Shown: positions 31,672 through 39,131 of the stretch, piece by piece
Layout of the letters: every line of letters starts with the position of its first letter
Position numbering within the stretch: position 1 is the stretch's first letter
Assembly: GCA_022562055.1 (NCBI GenBank)
Contig: JADFQA010000031.1
Span: 1-39,131 of the forward strand
DNA from: Acidobacteriota bacterium
GTDB lineage: Bacteria; Actinomycetota; Acidimicrobiia; Spongiisociales; UBA5794
Length of the DNA stretch: 39,131 nucleotides
Reading direction: 5' to 3'
Notes under the pieces: generated by a model
What the model was told of the DNA's origin: nothing
The model's input: the letters and a program-made list of their open reading frames with translations, nothing else
The model's database searches: none
Translations under genes and position numbers: made by a program

Positions 31672-32642
31672 CTGCCTTCCCGTCCCGCCGAGGACGCCGC
31701 TTGCGGATGACGCCGGCGCTGCGAAACCAATTCGCAGAGACCAGAGTTTCCGCTGCGCAGTTTGTGCTTCCCGTCTTCATCGTCCCTGGGAAGAATGTTT
31801 CTCGGGCGATTCCGTCTATGCCCGGTCACAACCAGATGTCGGTCGATGTCGTTTGTGACGTGGCCCGTCGCGCCCAGGATGCCGGTGTCGGTGGCATGAT
31901 GTTTTTCGGAATCCCGGCAACCAAGGACTCCGAGGGGACGTCCGGTTGGGACGAAGCCGGTCCTGTACCACGAGTGCTCGAAGCGGTCGCGCAAGCCGCG
32001 CCCGAGCTGGTTCGGTGGGCCGACGTGTGCCTCTGTGAATACACCGATCACGGTCACTGTGGAGTGGTCGTTGACGGAGTGGTCGACAACGATGCGACGT
32101 TGCCGCTGCTGACCAAGGCGGCCGTTGTCTACGCCGACTCCGGCGCTCAGATTGTCACCCCGTCTGACATGATGGATGGGCGCGTTGCCGCGATTCGCAG
32201 CGGGCTCGACACGGCCAGCCATGCAGACACTGCTATCTGTGTTCATGCCGTGAAGTACGCGTCTGCGTATTACGGTCCCTTCCGCGACGCAGTCGGTTCA
32301 TCGCTGCAGTCGGGTGACCGGCGTTCTCACCAGATGAATCCGCCAAATCGACGCGAGGCCCGAGTTGAGGTCCTCGAAGACATTGCCGCCGGCGCAGACG
32401 TTGTGATGGTCAAACCGGCCGGGCCGTATCAGGACATCATCCGTCAGACTCGTGACATTGTGGATACTCCGGTCGCCGCCTATCAGGTGTCAGGCGAGTT
32501 CGCAATGATCAAGGCGGCGGCGGCCAACGGTTGGGTCGACGGCGATAGCGTGATGATGGAGTCGCTGACCGGGATTGCACGTGCGGGTGCAGATGTCATC
32601 GCCACCTATTTTGCGATCGAGGCGGCAGAGGCCTTGCAATGA
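31668..32642 (+). CDS. hemB: Porphobilinogen synthase (delta-aminolevulinate dehydratase)
   Basis: A 324-residue enzyme condensing two 5-aminolevulinate molecules to porphobilinogen. RRLRMTPALRNQFAET and FVLPVFIVPG open the fold. DVCLCEYTDHGHCGVV carries the zinc-binding cysteines (three, the zinc type rather than the Mg-Asp type). Schiff-base lysines lie in HAVKYASAYYGPFRDA and DVVMVKPAGPYQD. YQVSGEFAMIKAAA and MMESLTGIARAGADVIATYFA finish it. ATG 31668 overlaps the hemD stop (ATGA). Confidence 0.97.
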   Translation: MTAFPSRRGRRLRMTPALRNQFAETRVSAAQFVLPVFIVPGKNVSRAIPSMPGHNQMSVDVVCDVARRAQDAGVGGMMFFGIPATKDSEGTSGWDEAGPVPRVLEAVAQAAPELVRWADVCLCEYTDHGHCGVVVDGVVDNDATLPLLTKAAVVYADSGAQIVTPSDMMDGRVAAIRSGLDTASHADTAICVHAVKYASAYYGPFRDAVGSSLQSGDRRSHQMNPPNRREARVEVLEDIAAGADVVMVKPAGPYQDIIRQTRDIVDTPVAAYQVSGEFAMIKAAAANGWVDGDSVMMESLTGIARAGADVIATYFAIEAAEALQ

Positions 32643-33916
32643 ACTCAGCCGAGTGGTTTGCGAGAGCCGAAGCGGTGATGCCGGGTGGTGTCAACTCGCC
32701 GGTGCGTGCGTTTGGAGCTGTCGGGGGAATACCCCCTTTTGTAACCTCCGCATCGGGTGCGTATCTCTCCACGGTCGCTGGCGAACGCCTCATCGACTTT
32801 GTTTCGTCGTGGGGGGCGATCGTTTACGGACACGCCGACCCTGATGTCGTTGAAGCGGTCGCTGCTGCTGCCGCCAAAGGCACGTCCTTCGGTATGCCGA
32901 CGCCGGGTGAAGTCGAAATCGCTGAACTTATAACCGAGCTGGTGCCCTCGATTGATGTGCTGCGTTTCGTGAACTCTGGGACCGAGGCGACAATGTCCGC
33001 AATTCGGGTTGCCCGAGGCGCCACCGGCCGCGAAGTCGTGATCAAATTCGCCGGTTGTTACCACGGCCACGGTGACTCCTTTCTAGTCCAGGCCGGTTCT
33101 GGTGCGGCGACGTTCGGTGAGCCGAACAGTCTTGGTGTCCCCGCCGGCACAGTCGCCACGACCCGCGTCGTTGCTTACAACGACCTCGCCGCGGTGAAGG
33201 AGGCGTTGGCTCCCGGCGACGTGGCGTGTGTGATTGTCGAGCCTGTTGCCGGCAACATGGGTGTGGTGCCGCCATCGCCGGAGTTTCTTGACGGGCTGCG
33301 CACAATGTGCGACGGCCGTGAGACCCTTCTTATATTCGACGAAGTCATGACCGGTTTCCGTATTGCACGCGGTGGTGCCCAGGAGCGGTATGGGGTCACC
33401 GCCGATCTGACGGTTCTCGGCAAGATCGTCGCGGGTGGCACCCCGGCGGCTGTGTACGGCGGCCGCGAGGACCTCATGCGACTTGTGTCGCCAGATGGCG
33501 GCGTGTACCAGGCGGGGACACTTGCAGGTAACCCTCTCGCTGTAGCGGCAGGACTCACGACTCTGCGTCGTCTGCAAAACGATGACGCACTCTATGAACA
33601 GTTGGAGCGTTCGGGGCAGTACATGCAGGATCGCCTTGAGGCTGTCCTGAGAGATACGAAAATTGTCGGTTGCGTGCAACGGGTCGGATCCATGATGACG
33701 GTCTTTTTCGGTGTCGAAGTCGTCACTAGATGGGGCGACGCCGAGCAGTTGGACACTGCTAGGTTTGCGAAATATTTCCACGCCGCGCTGGACGGGGGAG
33801 TGATGCTGCCACCATCGGCATATGAGGCGATGTTCCTCACGGCCGCCCATTCGGACGAGATCACAGAGCAAGCCGCCGATGTGCTGGTGGCGGCAATTAG
33901 GGGTCTCGCCGAGTGA
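32639..33916 (+). CDS. hemL: Glutamate-1-semialdehyde 2,1-aminomutase
   Basis: A 425-residue PLP enzyme that turns glutamate-1-semialdehyde into 5-aminolevulinate. MPGGVNSPVRAFGAVGG, YGHADPDVVEA, FVNSGTEATMSAIRVARG, KFAGCYHGHGDSFLVQAGSG, VEPVAGNMGVV, FDEVMTGFR and the PLP lysine in TVLGKIVAGGTPAA are all present. ATG 32639 overlaps the hemB stop (ATGA); the stop overlaps hemE (GTGA). Full length. Confidence 0.97.
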   Translation: MNSAEWFARAEAVMPGGVNSPVRAFGAVGGIPPFVTSASGAYLSTVAGERLIDFVSSWGAIVYGHADPDVVEAVAAAAAKGTSFGMPTPGEVEIAELITELVPSIDVLRFVNSGTEATMSAIRVARGATGREVVIKFAGCYHGHGDSFLVQAGSGAATFGEPNSLGVPAGTVATTRVVAYNDLAAVKEALAPGDVACVIVEPVAGNMGVVPPSPEFLDGLRTMCDGRETLLIFDEVMTGFRIARGGAQERYGVTADLTVLGKIVAGGTPAAVYGGREDLMRLVSPDGGVYQAGTLAGNPLAVAAGLTTLRRLQNDDALYEQLERSGQYMQDRLEAVLRDTKIVGCVQRVGSMMTVFFGVEVVTRWGDAEQLDTARFAKYFHAALDGGVMLPPSAYEAMFLTAAHSDEITEQAADVLVAAIRGLAE

Positions 33917-34905
33917 AGATCCTCGATGCGTTCGCCAGGGAACCGATGGATACACCGCCCGTGTGGCTGATGCGCCAGGCTGGTCGCTACTTGCCTGAGT
34001 ATCGCGAGATCCGCAAGAAACACTCCTTCCAGGAGTCGGTGAGCACACCTGAGATCGCTGCCGAAATAACGCTGCAGCCTGTCCGACGCTTTGGGTTCGA
34101 TGCCGCGATCCTTTTTGCAGACATCATGACGCCGCTTGAGGCGGTCGGTGTCAACATGACATTTGACCCGGGGCCCCGCTTGGAGCCAATGACTCTCGCG
34201 CAAATCGCCGACCTCCCAGAACTGGAGGAGGAGCGGGTTGGGTATGTCGCCGAAACGCTTCGAATCGTGCGCCGCGAACTACCCGAGGACACCGCCCTCA
34301 TCGGTTTTGCAGGGGCGCCGGTGACCGTCATGGCGTATCTGCTCGAGGGTGGAGGATCGAACGAATTCATGGCCATGAGGACGGCTTTCCGAAATGACCC
34401 GATCGCTGCCCGGGCCGCTGTTGAGAGTCTTGGCCGCGCCATGAACACCTATCTTTCGATGCAAGTAGCAGCCGGCGCCGACGTGGTCCAACTGTTTGAT
34501 ACATGGATCGGAGCGCTCGACAGCTCGGCGGCGGGGCAGGTCGGCCTTGCCGGCGCGCGAACCGCTCTTGCGGGTCTCAGAACGCCGCGGATGTATTTTG
34601 CGCCGCACGCCCAGCATCTCCAGCAGAACATGACACAAGTAGGCGCCGACGGGTACGGCATTGATTGGCGTGAGCCGATCGGTAGTCAGTGGAACCGGAT
34701 CGACAGTGATGCCGTGATCCAGGGGAATCTCGATCCGGCGGTGTTGCTAGCCGATCCTGCAACAATTCGGTCTGGCGTGCAAGAGATCCTGCGACAAACC
34801 GCTGGACGGCCGGGATTCGTCTTCAATCTCGGCCATGGCATTCACAAAAACACGCCGATCGACCACGTAACAACACTGGTGGATGCCGTAAGAGGAGAAA
34901 CCTGA
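33913..34905 (+). CDS. hemE: Uroporphyrinogen decarboxylase
   Basis: A 330-residue enzyme that removes four acetate carboxyls from uroporphyrinogen III to give coproporphyrinogen III. PPVWLMRQAGRYLPEYREIR is the diagnostic N-terminal block. AAILFADIMTPLEAVG (catalytic Asp), IGFAGAPVTVMAYLLEG, VQLFDTWIGAL and FNLGHGIHKNTP (family LGHGI.p.tp) follow. The GTG start at 33913 overlaps the hemL stop. Its TGA shares one base with the hemH ATG. Confidence 0.96.
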   Translation: MKILDAFAREPMDTPPVWLMRQAGRYLPEYREIRKKHSFQESVSTPEIAAEITLQPVRRFGFDAAILFADIMTPLEAVGVNMTFDPGPRLEPMTLAQIADLPELEEERVGYVAETLRIVRRELPEDTALIGFAGAPVTVMAYLLEGGGSNEFMAMRTAFRNDPIAARAAVESLGRAMNTYLSMQVAAGADVVQLFDTWIGALDSSAAGQVGLAGARTALAGLRTPRMYFAPHAQHLQQNMTQVGADGYGIDWREPIGSQWNRIDSDAVIQGNLDPAVLLADPATIRSGVQEILRQTAGRPGFVFNLGHGIHKNTPIDHVTTLVDAVRGET

Positions 34906-35945
34906 TGGAAGATTTTGCAGCGCCGCTGCCGCCAATCCCTGGTCGCGTCGGTATCGTTGTCGCCCAGTTAGGTGGCCCCCGAGACCTTGGCGAAGTGCGT
35001 GGGTTTATCAAGGGTATTTTCACAGATCCTGATGCCGTCCCGATTCGCGGGGGCAACGTAACGCGACAAGTAGTTGGGTCGGTGATCTCAACACTGCGGG
35101 CACCGTTGGCCAAGAAGTACTACCGCCAGATCGGATCGGGATCCCCAATCCTGCCGATCACTCAGTCGCAGGCTCACCTTGTTGGGGAGGAACTCCGTCG
35201 ACGTGGACACGACGTCGTAACCGCTGTCGCTATGCGAAACGGAAGACCAGACACGAGAGATGCGGTTGAACTTATACGCCGTCTTCGGGCCGAACATCTT
35301 GTCATGCTTCCCCTGTACCCGCAGTTCACCTTTGCGACCGTCGGGTCAGCTGAGAAGGAGCTGCGACGCGTCATCGCCCGGGTTGGTCAGTACGACCCAG
35401 CAGTGCTGCGGACGTGGCACAACCACCCAAGCTATATTGCGTTGCAGGCCAAACTCCTCACCGCAACGATTGAGCAACTGCCCGAGGACGAGAGGGAGGG
35501 CGTAGCTGTGCTCGTGTCGGCGCACGGTCTCCCACTTAAGGTCGTCGCCAAGGGTGACCCGTACCCCGAGGAGACCGAGCGGACGATGGCCGAGGTAGTA
35601 AAGCGTCTGCCATACCGTGTCGATGCGCGTCTCGGATATCAGTCGCGGACCGGGCCCATCAAATGGATCGGACCCGGGACGGAGGAGGTCATAGACGGTT
35701 TCGTGGCCGATGGACACAAAACCATTGTGATGTGGCCCGTCACGTTCGTGTCTGATCATGTCGAGACCCTCTACGAGACGGACATCTTGTTCAAAGATCA
35801 CGCCATCGAAGTCGGTGTTGAGAAGTACCTGCGGGTCCCGGTGTTCAACGACATGCCCGACGTTGGGGCGGTGCTTGCAGACGTCATTGAACCGCTGGTG
35901 GTCGATGCAGTCAGTGGGACCGGAACCCCCTCGGTCCGCACATGA
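34905..35945 (+). CDS. hemH: Ferrochelatase
   Basis: A 346-residue chelatase inserting Fe2+ into a porphyrin. GIVVAQLGGPRDLGEVRGFI, YYRQIGSGSPILPITQSQA, LPLYPQFTFATVGSAEKEL, SAHGLPLKVVAKGDPYPEE (the catalytic His is in the SAHGLP motif), LGYQSRTGPIKWIGPGTEEV, then FVSDHVETLYETDI are the family blocks and include the conserved His and Glu. Both proto- and copro-ferrochelatases share these; the presence of hemF in the cluster favours protoporphyrin as substrate. It is coupled on both sides (TGATG; ATGA). Confidence 0.95.
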   Translation: MEDFAAPLPPIPGRVGIVVAQLGGPRDLGEVRGFIKGIFTDPDAVPIRGGNVTRQVVGSVISTLRAPLAKKYYRQIGSGSPILPITQSQAHLVGEELRRRGHDVVTAVAMRNGRPDTRDAVELIRRLRAEHLVMLPLYPQFTFATVGSAEKELRRVIARVGQYDPAVLRTWHNHPSYIALQAKLLTATIEQLPEDEREGVAVLVSAHGLPLKVVAKGDPYPEETERTMAEVVKRLPYRVDARLGYQSRTGPIKWIGPGTEEVIDGFVADGHKTIVMWPVTFVSDHVETLYETDILFKDHAIEVGVEKYLRVPVFNDMPDVGAVLADVIEPLVVDAVSGTGTPSVRT

Positions 35946-37282
35946 ACAGAACCGAAGTCGTGGTAATCGGCGGAGGTCTTGCAGGGCTGTTCGCTGCGAT
36001 CGAGTTAGCTCAACGCGACGTGGACGTTGTCGTCCTCGAAGCAGCGAAGGATGCGGGTGGGGTTGCGAGATCGATAGTCGACTCTGGGTATTTACTCGAC
36101 GCCGCGGTCGGCTCATTCGTGTTGCCGCACCCATATCTGACGCCAATCCTTTCCCGGTTGGGTGTCGAACTAGTGCAAGCGGACAAATGTTCGCGTCGCA
36201 GATGGGTGTCGCACAAGCAACGTTTGAGGGTTTTGCCGATGGGTCTCAAACAGTTGGCCACGTCTGGTTTGCTCGGTCCCGTTGGCAAGGTGCGGGCCGT
36301 GTTTGAGCCTTTGCTCGGGCGTGGATCCACGAGCGACGATGAGTCGCTGAGTGAGTTCCTCAGTCGGCGATTTGGGCGCAGTGCTGGGCAGACAATGTCG
36401 TCGCTCATCGCGTCTGGCGTGTATGCGGGCGACCCCGAGCTGCTGTCGGCTGCCTCCTCATTCCCCCGGCTCTACGGACTCGAATCTGAGTCTGGGTCGA
36501 TCGTGCGAGCAATGTTGTCAGCAAGAAACAACCGTCCTGCTGATCTGGCCCCGCCAAGCCTGCATGCTCCCGTCGGTGGAATGGCGTCTGTGGTGGACTC
36601 TTGCGCGGATGTTCTGGGCGAGAGACTTCACACGCAAACGAAGGTCACCAAGCTGGAGCGCTCGGAAGGGCAGTGGACGGTCGAGTCTTCGAAGGGTTCG
36701 TGGACGGCAGAGGATGTTGTTGTTGCGGTCCGCCCCGACCAGGCGAGCGGATTCTTGCCAAAGCCTGTGGCGTCGACGATGTCGGTAGCGCGTTCAGCCC
36801 CGGTGGTGGTAGTCGGCGTGGGTGGGAGAGCTGCTGACCTGCCGTTTCCTTACGGATTCGGGTATCTCACCATGCCGGGAGAGAACCTGCGTACGGTCGG
36901 CGTGATATTTGAGTCAGCAATGTTTCCAGGCCGGGCACCGTCTGGACATCGTATGGCAAAAGTTATCTTGGGAGGTTCACGCAACCCATACATGGTGGAG
37001 TGGTCCGACGAGCAGCTCGCTCAGATCGCGGTCGAAGAGCTCGCCTGGACACTGGACCAGACGCTGGAGGCGTCCTGGCTTGCGGTGGTTCGCCACCGTG
37101 CGGGAATTCCCCAATACGAGATCGGTCACGCCGCTCGGCGGGCCCACACCAACCGGGCCCTTGAGGCATATCCCGGGTTGCGGCTGATCGGGTGGGGGTA
37201 CGACGGTGTTGCAATCGCAGATCGGGCCAAGGAGGCCGTCGAACTAGCAGACGCCATCACCGGGTCGAACACCGTCGTGTAA
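35942..37282 (+). CDS. hemY: FAD-dependent protoporphyrinogen oxidase (HemY type)
   Basis: A 446-residue flavoenzyme removing six electrons from protoporphyrinogen IX (or from coproporphyrinogen III in CgoX members). It has the ADP-binding fold VVVIGGGLAGLFAAIELAQR with the acidic residue in VVLEAAKDAGGVARS, a GVYAGDPELLSAASSFPRLYGLE substrate-domain block and a C-terminal FAD block (LRLIGWGYDGVAIADRAKEAVELA). ATG 35942 overlaps the hemH stop. It is the last gene of the cluster, 42 bases before the tRNA-Val gene. Confidence 0.93.
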   Translation: MNRTEVVVIGGGLAGLFAAIELAQRDVDVVVLEAAKDAGGVARSIVDSGYLLDAAVGSFVLPHPYLTPILSRLGVELVQADKCSRRRWVSHKQRLRVLPMGLKQLATSGLLGPVGKVRAVFEPLLGRGSTSDDESLSEFLSRRFGRSAGQTMSSLIASGVYAGDPELLSAASSFPRLYGLESESGSIVRAMLSARNNRPADLAPPSLHAPVGGMASVVDSCADVLGERLHTQTKVTKLERSEGQWTVESSKGSWTAEDVVVAVRPDQASGFLPKPVASTMSVARSAPVVVVGVGGRAADLPFPYGFGYLTMPGENLRTVGVIFESAMFPGRAPSGHRMAKVILGGSRNPYMVEWSDEQLAQIAVEELAWTLDQTLEASWLAVVRHRAGIPQYEIGHAARRAHTNRALEAYPGLRLIGWGYDGVAIADRAKEAVELADAITGSNTVV

Positions 37283-37323
37283 CTTGACTCTGCAAACTTG
37301 CCGCTACACTCCGGCTCCGCCGG

Positions 37324-37401
37324 GGGCGTTTAGCTCAGCCCGGTTAGAGCGCTTCCCTTACAAGGAAGAAGTCGGCGGTTCGAATCCGTCAACGCCCACC
37401 A
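37324..37401 (+). tRNA. tRNA-Val (anticodon UAC), CCA encoded
   Basis: Acceptor GGGCGTT (37324-37330) pairs with AACGCCC (37391-37397), with discriminator A 37398 and genomic CCA to 37401. The anticodon stem CTTCC/GGAAG (37352-37356/37364-37368) carries loop CTTACAA with TAC at 37359-37361, which reads GUN valine codons. The D-arm GCTC/GAGC and the T-loop TTCGAAT are canonical. Confidence 0.97.
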
Positions 37402-37403
37402 TC

Positions 37404-37429
37404 GAAACCCCCTGTAAAAGGGGGGTTTC
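37404..37429 (+). terminator. GC-rich hairpin after tRNA-Val
   Basis: GAAACCCCC (37404-37412) pairs with GGGGGTTTC (37421-37429) around an 8-base loop, two bases beyond the tRNA 3' end. It is probably the tRNA (and heme operon) terminator; there is no U-run, but the stem is stable. It is also where phage attachment cores often sit, next to a tRNA end. Confidence 0.55.
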
Positions 37430-37470
37430 CCCAATGAACACAGGGTTTTCTGCGCACCCACCGTCAGACT

Positions 37471-37536
37471 TCGTTTCCCGTCGTTTCCCGTGAAAACCCG
37501 TCGTTTCGCGCCCTCCTGCGCCCTTTTCGCGCCCTC
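37471..37536 (+). repeat. Short direct repeats next to tRNA-Val
   Basis: tcgtttcccg occurs at 37471-37480 and 37481-37490, with a variant tcgtttcgcg at 37501-37510. tcgcgccctc occurs at 37506-37515 and 37527-37536. The sequence in 37430-37610 has no convincing gene. The repeats could be integrase arm-type sites or simple low-complexity DNA. Confidence 0.4.
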
Positions 37537-37610
37537 TGATTTGGCTCTCCCCGCCCCATCACCCCCACCACCCAGGGGGACACACCAAACACGGGACCAA
37601 CACACACACC

Positions 37611-37642
37611 CCCACGACCGTGTGGGCTACTCTTTTTCTTTC
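37611..37642 (+). terminator. Candidate intrinsic terminator
   Basis: CCCAC (37611-37615) pairs with GTGGG (37622-37626) across loop GACCGT. A T-rich tail (ctactctttttctttct) follows. The stem is short (5 bp), so the assignment is moderate. It overlaps the apparent start of a plus-strand frame at 37620, which argues that that frame is not a gene start. Confidence 0.4.
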
Positions 37643-37667
37643 TAGAGGCTGGGGACTAGCACACCGC

Positions 37668-37811
37668 TTGGTGCAATTTTCGTTGCGCAACGAAAAACTG
37701 TCATGGAACCATCACCGGGTGATAGCGTCTTTGGAACCCAAAGATCAAGCCTACTTTCTCACAGAAGCCGAATCACAAGACTGGTCGGCACGGGATTTGC
37801 GTGACGAGGTT
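37668..37811 (+). pseudogene. Fragment of an accessory DNA-binding-type protein
   Basis: The plus frame gives LVQFSLRNEKLSWNHHRVIA followed by SLEPKDQAYFLTEAESQDWSA and RDLRDEV. The pattern LSW(S/N)HH..(V/I)ASL.P.(D/E)Q......AE...WS.R(D/E)LR is common in actinobacterial plasmid/phage accessory proteins of HTH character (recalled, unverified). After RDLRDEV the frame loses protein-like character. No start codon with a ribosome site is visible. It is probably a relic of a mobile element beside the tRNA. The surrounding 37430-38044 otherwise shows no gene. Confidence 0.35.
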
Positions 37812-38044
37812 CCGTCGTGGACTGCTTCGTTGCCGAGATCCAAGTCCTGTGTCGTTCGCTCCTCTTCTCCCAAACAATTACCACCAAGCGTACGCTCAAA
37901 AAGGTTGCGATGTCAGGGGGTCATTGCAACACTTGGGCAAGTTTCTCTGATGGTGTCATGTCGTTGTGGGCAGTGGCTGATTCATTTGCATCGGGCATGG
38001 ACCGTTGGCTAGGCTCGACAATCAGGCCTACTGGAGGAGCGTCT

Positions 38045-38374
38045 ATGTCCAAGTACATTATTTTCTACTCATACTCGAACGCTGCGGTCAAAGGTATGAT
38101 CGATCATCCCAGCGACCGAACCGCAGCCGCGAGAGAAATGGCCGCTTCAGTCGGTGGATCGGTCGAAGCTGGCTATTGGATGCAGGGGAACCATGACGGC
38201 TTTATTATCGTCGACTTTCCCGACAGTGTCAGCGCCGCTGCCATATCTGCGGCCGTAGCGGCTACTGGGGCAATGTCGAGTATCGAAACCCACGAAATCT
38301 TCGACGATGTTCAACAGGAAGCGATCGTGAAAGCTGCCAAGACGGCTCTGCAGGCCTACACACCACCGCACTAG
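38045..38374 (+). CDS. GYD-domain protein
   Basis: A 109-residue protein. KYIIFYSYSNAAVKGMIDHPSDR, then AAREMAASVGGSVEAGYWMQGNHDGFIIVDFPD and AAAISAAVAATGAMSSIETHEIF match the GYD family: ferredoxin-like, dimeric, unknown function, with the G-x-Y/H-D motif at NHDGFIIVDFP. ATG 38045 is preceded by GGAGGAG eight bases upstream. Longer starts (37817) run into non-coding sequence. It may be a host gene that bounds the phage-like region. Confidence 0.85.
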   Translation: MSKYIIFYSYSNAAVKGMIDHPSDRTAAAREMAASVGGSVEAGYWMQGNHDGFIIVDFPDSVSAAAISAAVAATGAMSSIETHEIFDDVQQEAIVKAAKTALQAYTPPH

Positions 38375-38500
38375 ACATACATAGAGTAGGCGTCCTGAAC
38401 GGTGCATGCCGTGCCCGCACAGAGCGGGACTTACCGGCCACCCTGGAGATCCTCGCAGCGGGGAAAGGTGGCCGTGCGAGAACCAAACACGGAGAGGTCT

Positions 38501-38671
38501 CTAATTCGACTTTGTTCCGGGGAGTCGGGCGGCCCACCATTGCAACGGTTGCGCCGGTGGGGTGTCGCCGTCCTTCGGGTCTGACATGGTGAGAACGATC
38601 CGGCCGTCGCCGCTGGTTGTGACACCAGCGACGACCACGTTGAGCCGATCCGAACCGTCTGCAAGACTCAC
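38501..38671 (-). CDS. 56-aa protein behind the phage capsid gene
   Basis: A short frame starting at GTG 38671-38669, which overlaps the capsid stop by one base (TAGTG), and ending at TAG 38503-38501. It reads SLADGSDRLNVVVAGVTTSG, then DGRIVLTMSDPKDGDTPPAQ and LQWWAARLPGTKSN. Alternating strands and a Pro/Trp tail look protein-like. No family is recognised. The stop-start overlap suggests co-translation with the capsid gene. Downstream, 38375-38500 holds no gene, only a CCCGC/GCGGG hairpin at 38414-38428. Confidence 0.5.
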   Translation of the reverse strand: MSLADGSDRLNVVVAGVTTSGDGRIVLTMSDPKDGDTPPAQPLQWWAARLPGTKSN

Positions 38672-39131
38672 TACGCCGCCGTAGCGATGTTGAGAAGTCT
38701 GAATGCATCTATGTGCGTGACGTCAGCACCCACCCGCCACCAGTACACGAAACCCCTTTGACCGCTTGGCCGGTTGTTCCCGGTAGCGAAAAGCTGCGGA
38801 ATAAACTCGAGTGTCGAGCCGACCCGGTCAACGATTCTGTATTCCTTGAAGTCGCCACAAAGCAAAATGAAATTATCAGCCGTTTGGGCGGCGTCAATAT
38901 CACTTGTGTCGCCCATCGAGGACGCTTCGAAGAATGGTTTCCGTAACAATCGGTCGCCGTCAATCAGTGGCGGTTCGGACCCCGAAGGGTTGAAGAATCT
39001 GCTGATCGTGTTGACCGTCGGTAGTCCCATTGTCCAGCTAGCGTTGGCCCGGTGACGTGCTGGCAGAGCCTCCAACGTCGTGTAGCAATCCGCTGCGACA
39101 AACACTTCGGCCGTCGCTGGCGTCACTTCCG
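38671..39131 (-). CDS. Phage major capsid protein (HK97 type), C-terminal part
   Basis: The C-terminal 153 residues of a gene that enters from the right edge. FVAADCYTTLEALPARHR, ASWTMGLPTVNTISRF, LLRKPFFEASSM, then NFILLCGDFKEYRIVDRVGSTLEFIPQLF, GNNRPSGQRGFVYWWRVGADVTHIDAFRLLN are recognisable as the P- and A-domain end of HK97-fold major capsid proteins from actinophages. The remaining N-terminus is outside the window. It points toward tRNA-Val, so the window contains the edge of a prophage or remnant, with integrase and other genes presumably to the right. Confidence 0.85.
   Translation of the reverse strand, partial: EVTPATAEVFVAADCYTTLEALPARHRANASWTMGLPTVNTISRFFNPSGSEPPLIDGDRLLRKPFFEASSMGDTSDIDAAQTADNFILLCGDFKEYRIVDRVGSTLEFIPQLFATGNNRPSGQRGFVYWWRVGADVTHIDAFRLLNIATAA

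Noticed and set aside
37284-37605. Plus frame 37284-37493 and minus frame 37330-37605 (reads ALTDSNRRLLPCKGSALTGL).
   Set aside because: Both cross the tRNA-Val gene. The TDSNRR...CKGSAL and SSARLERFPYKEEVGGSNPS phrases are the well-known false translations of a tRNA gene and its complement.
38262-38708. Minus-strand 148-aa frame across the capsid end.
   Set aside because: Arg-rich, out of phase with the capsid and the 56-aa gene, and antisense to the GYD gene; no protein-like features.
1-39131. CRISPR arrays, rRNA genes, riboswitches (including a cobalamin or heme-related one) and a replication origin.
   Set aside because: No regularly spaced repeats, rRNA-like sequence, recognisable riboswitch core or DnaA-box cluster was seen by eye on either strand.

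Overview
The window is high-GC bacterial chromosome. It looks like a member of the Actinomycetota, possibly of the Acidimicrobiia type. The reasons are GC-rich third codon positions, frequent GTG starts, ATGA/GTGA gene overlaps, an SCO1664-family kinase-like protein, a PPOX-class protein of the F420/flavin type, HxlR and TetR regulators and an actinophage-like capsid gene. The taxon is inferred from these families only; no marker gene was searched.

Layout: (1) 1-4028 carries the tail of an SCO1664-family gene, two tandem GT87-type membrane glycosyltransferases and an unknown membrane protein. (2) 10530-4065, minus strand, is a formate dehydrogenase operon: mobA, fdhD, a small DUF7009-like gene, a NuoE-NuoF fusion, a molybdo-selenium formate dehydrogenase catalytic subunit and a DoxX-like protein. 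The catalytic gene is interrupted by an in-frame TGA (6140-6142) that reads as selenocysteine, and a bacterial SECIS hairpin follows it directly. A conventional annotation would split it into two genes. (3) 10636-13856 has a Dabb-domain protein, a THEP1-type NTPase and the kbl-tdh threonine degradation operon, whose best start codon is a non-standard ATC. (4) 13882-14428 is a deletion scar: a LuxR regulator C-terminus and a LiaF/PspC-like C-terminus on either side of the end of an IS3-type element.

(5) 15106-25245 is an accessory island bracketed by two nearly identical IS481-family elements in the same orientation, each flanked by CTAG. Inside are an alpha/beta hydrolase with a coupled 62-aa protein, an HxlR regulator with a 55-bp symmetric operator, a TetR regulator, a 14-TM DHA2 exporter and a MacB-like ABC ATPase/permease pair. 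Gene scraps resembling an Lhr helicase and an MMPL transporter are also present. It looks like a drug/toxicant-efflux composite segment.

(6) 25285-27753 is a mixed stretch: hydrolase, unknown protein, GNAT acetyltransferase and PPOX protein. (7) 27838-37282 is a complete C5-route heme cluster, hemF-hemA-hemC-hemD-hemB-hemL-hemE-hemH-hemY. From hemA on, every gene overlaps the next, and the set converts glutamyl-tRNA to heme. The presence of hemF and absence of chdC/hemQ point to the protoporphyrin-dependent route. (8) 37324-39131 starts with tRNA-Val(UAC), followed by degraded mobile-element sequence, a GYD-domain gene and, on the opposite strand, the C-terminal part of an HK97-type phage capsid gene with a 56-aa gene behind it. 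This is probably the edge of a prophage or its remnant.

Functionally, the formate dehydrogenase would pass formate electrons through FeS clusters and FMN to NAD+ and depends on MobA/FdhD for its cofactor. It also requires selenocysteine machinery (selA/B/C/D), which is not in this window.
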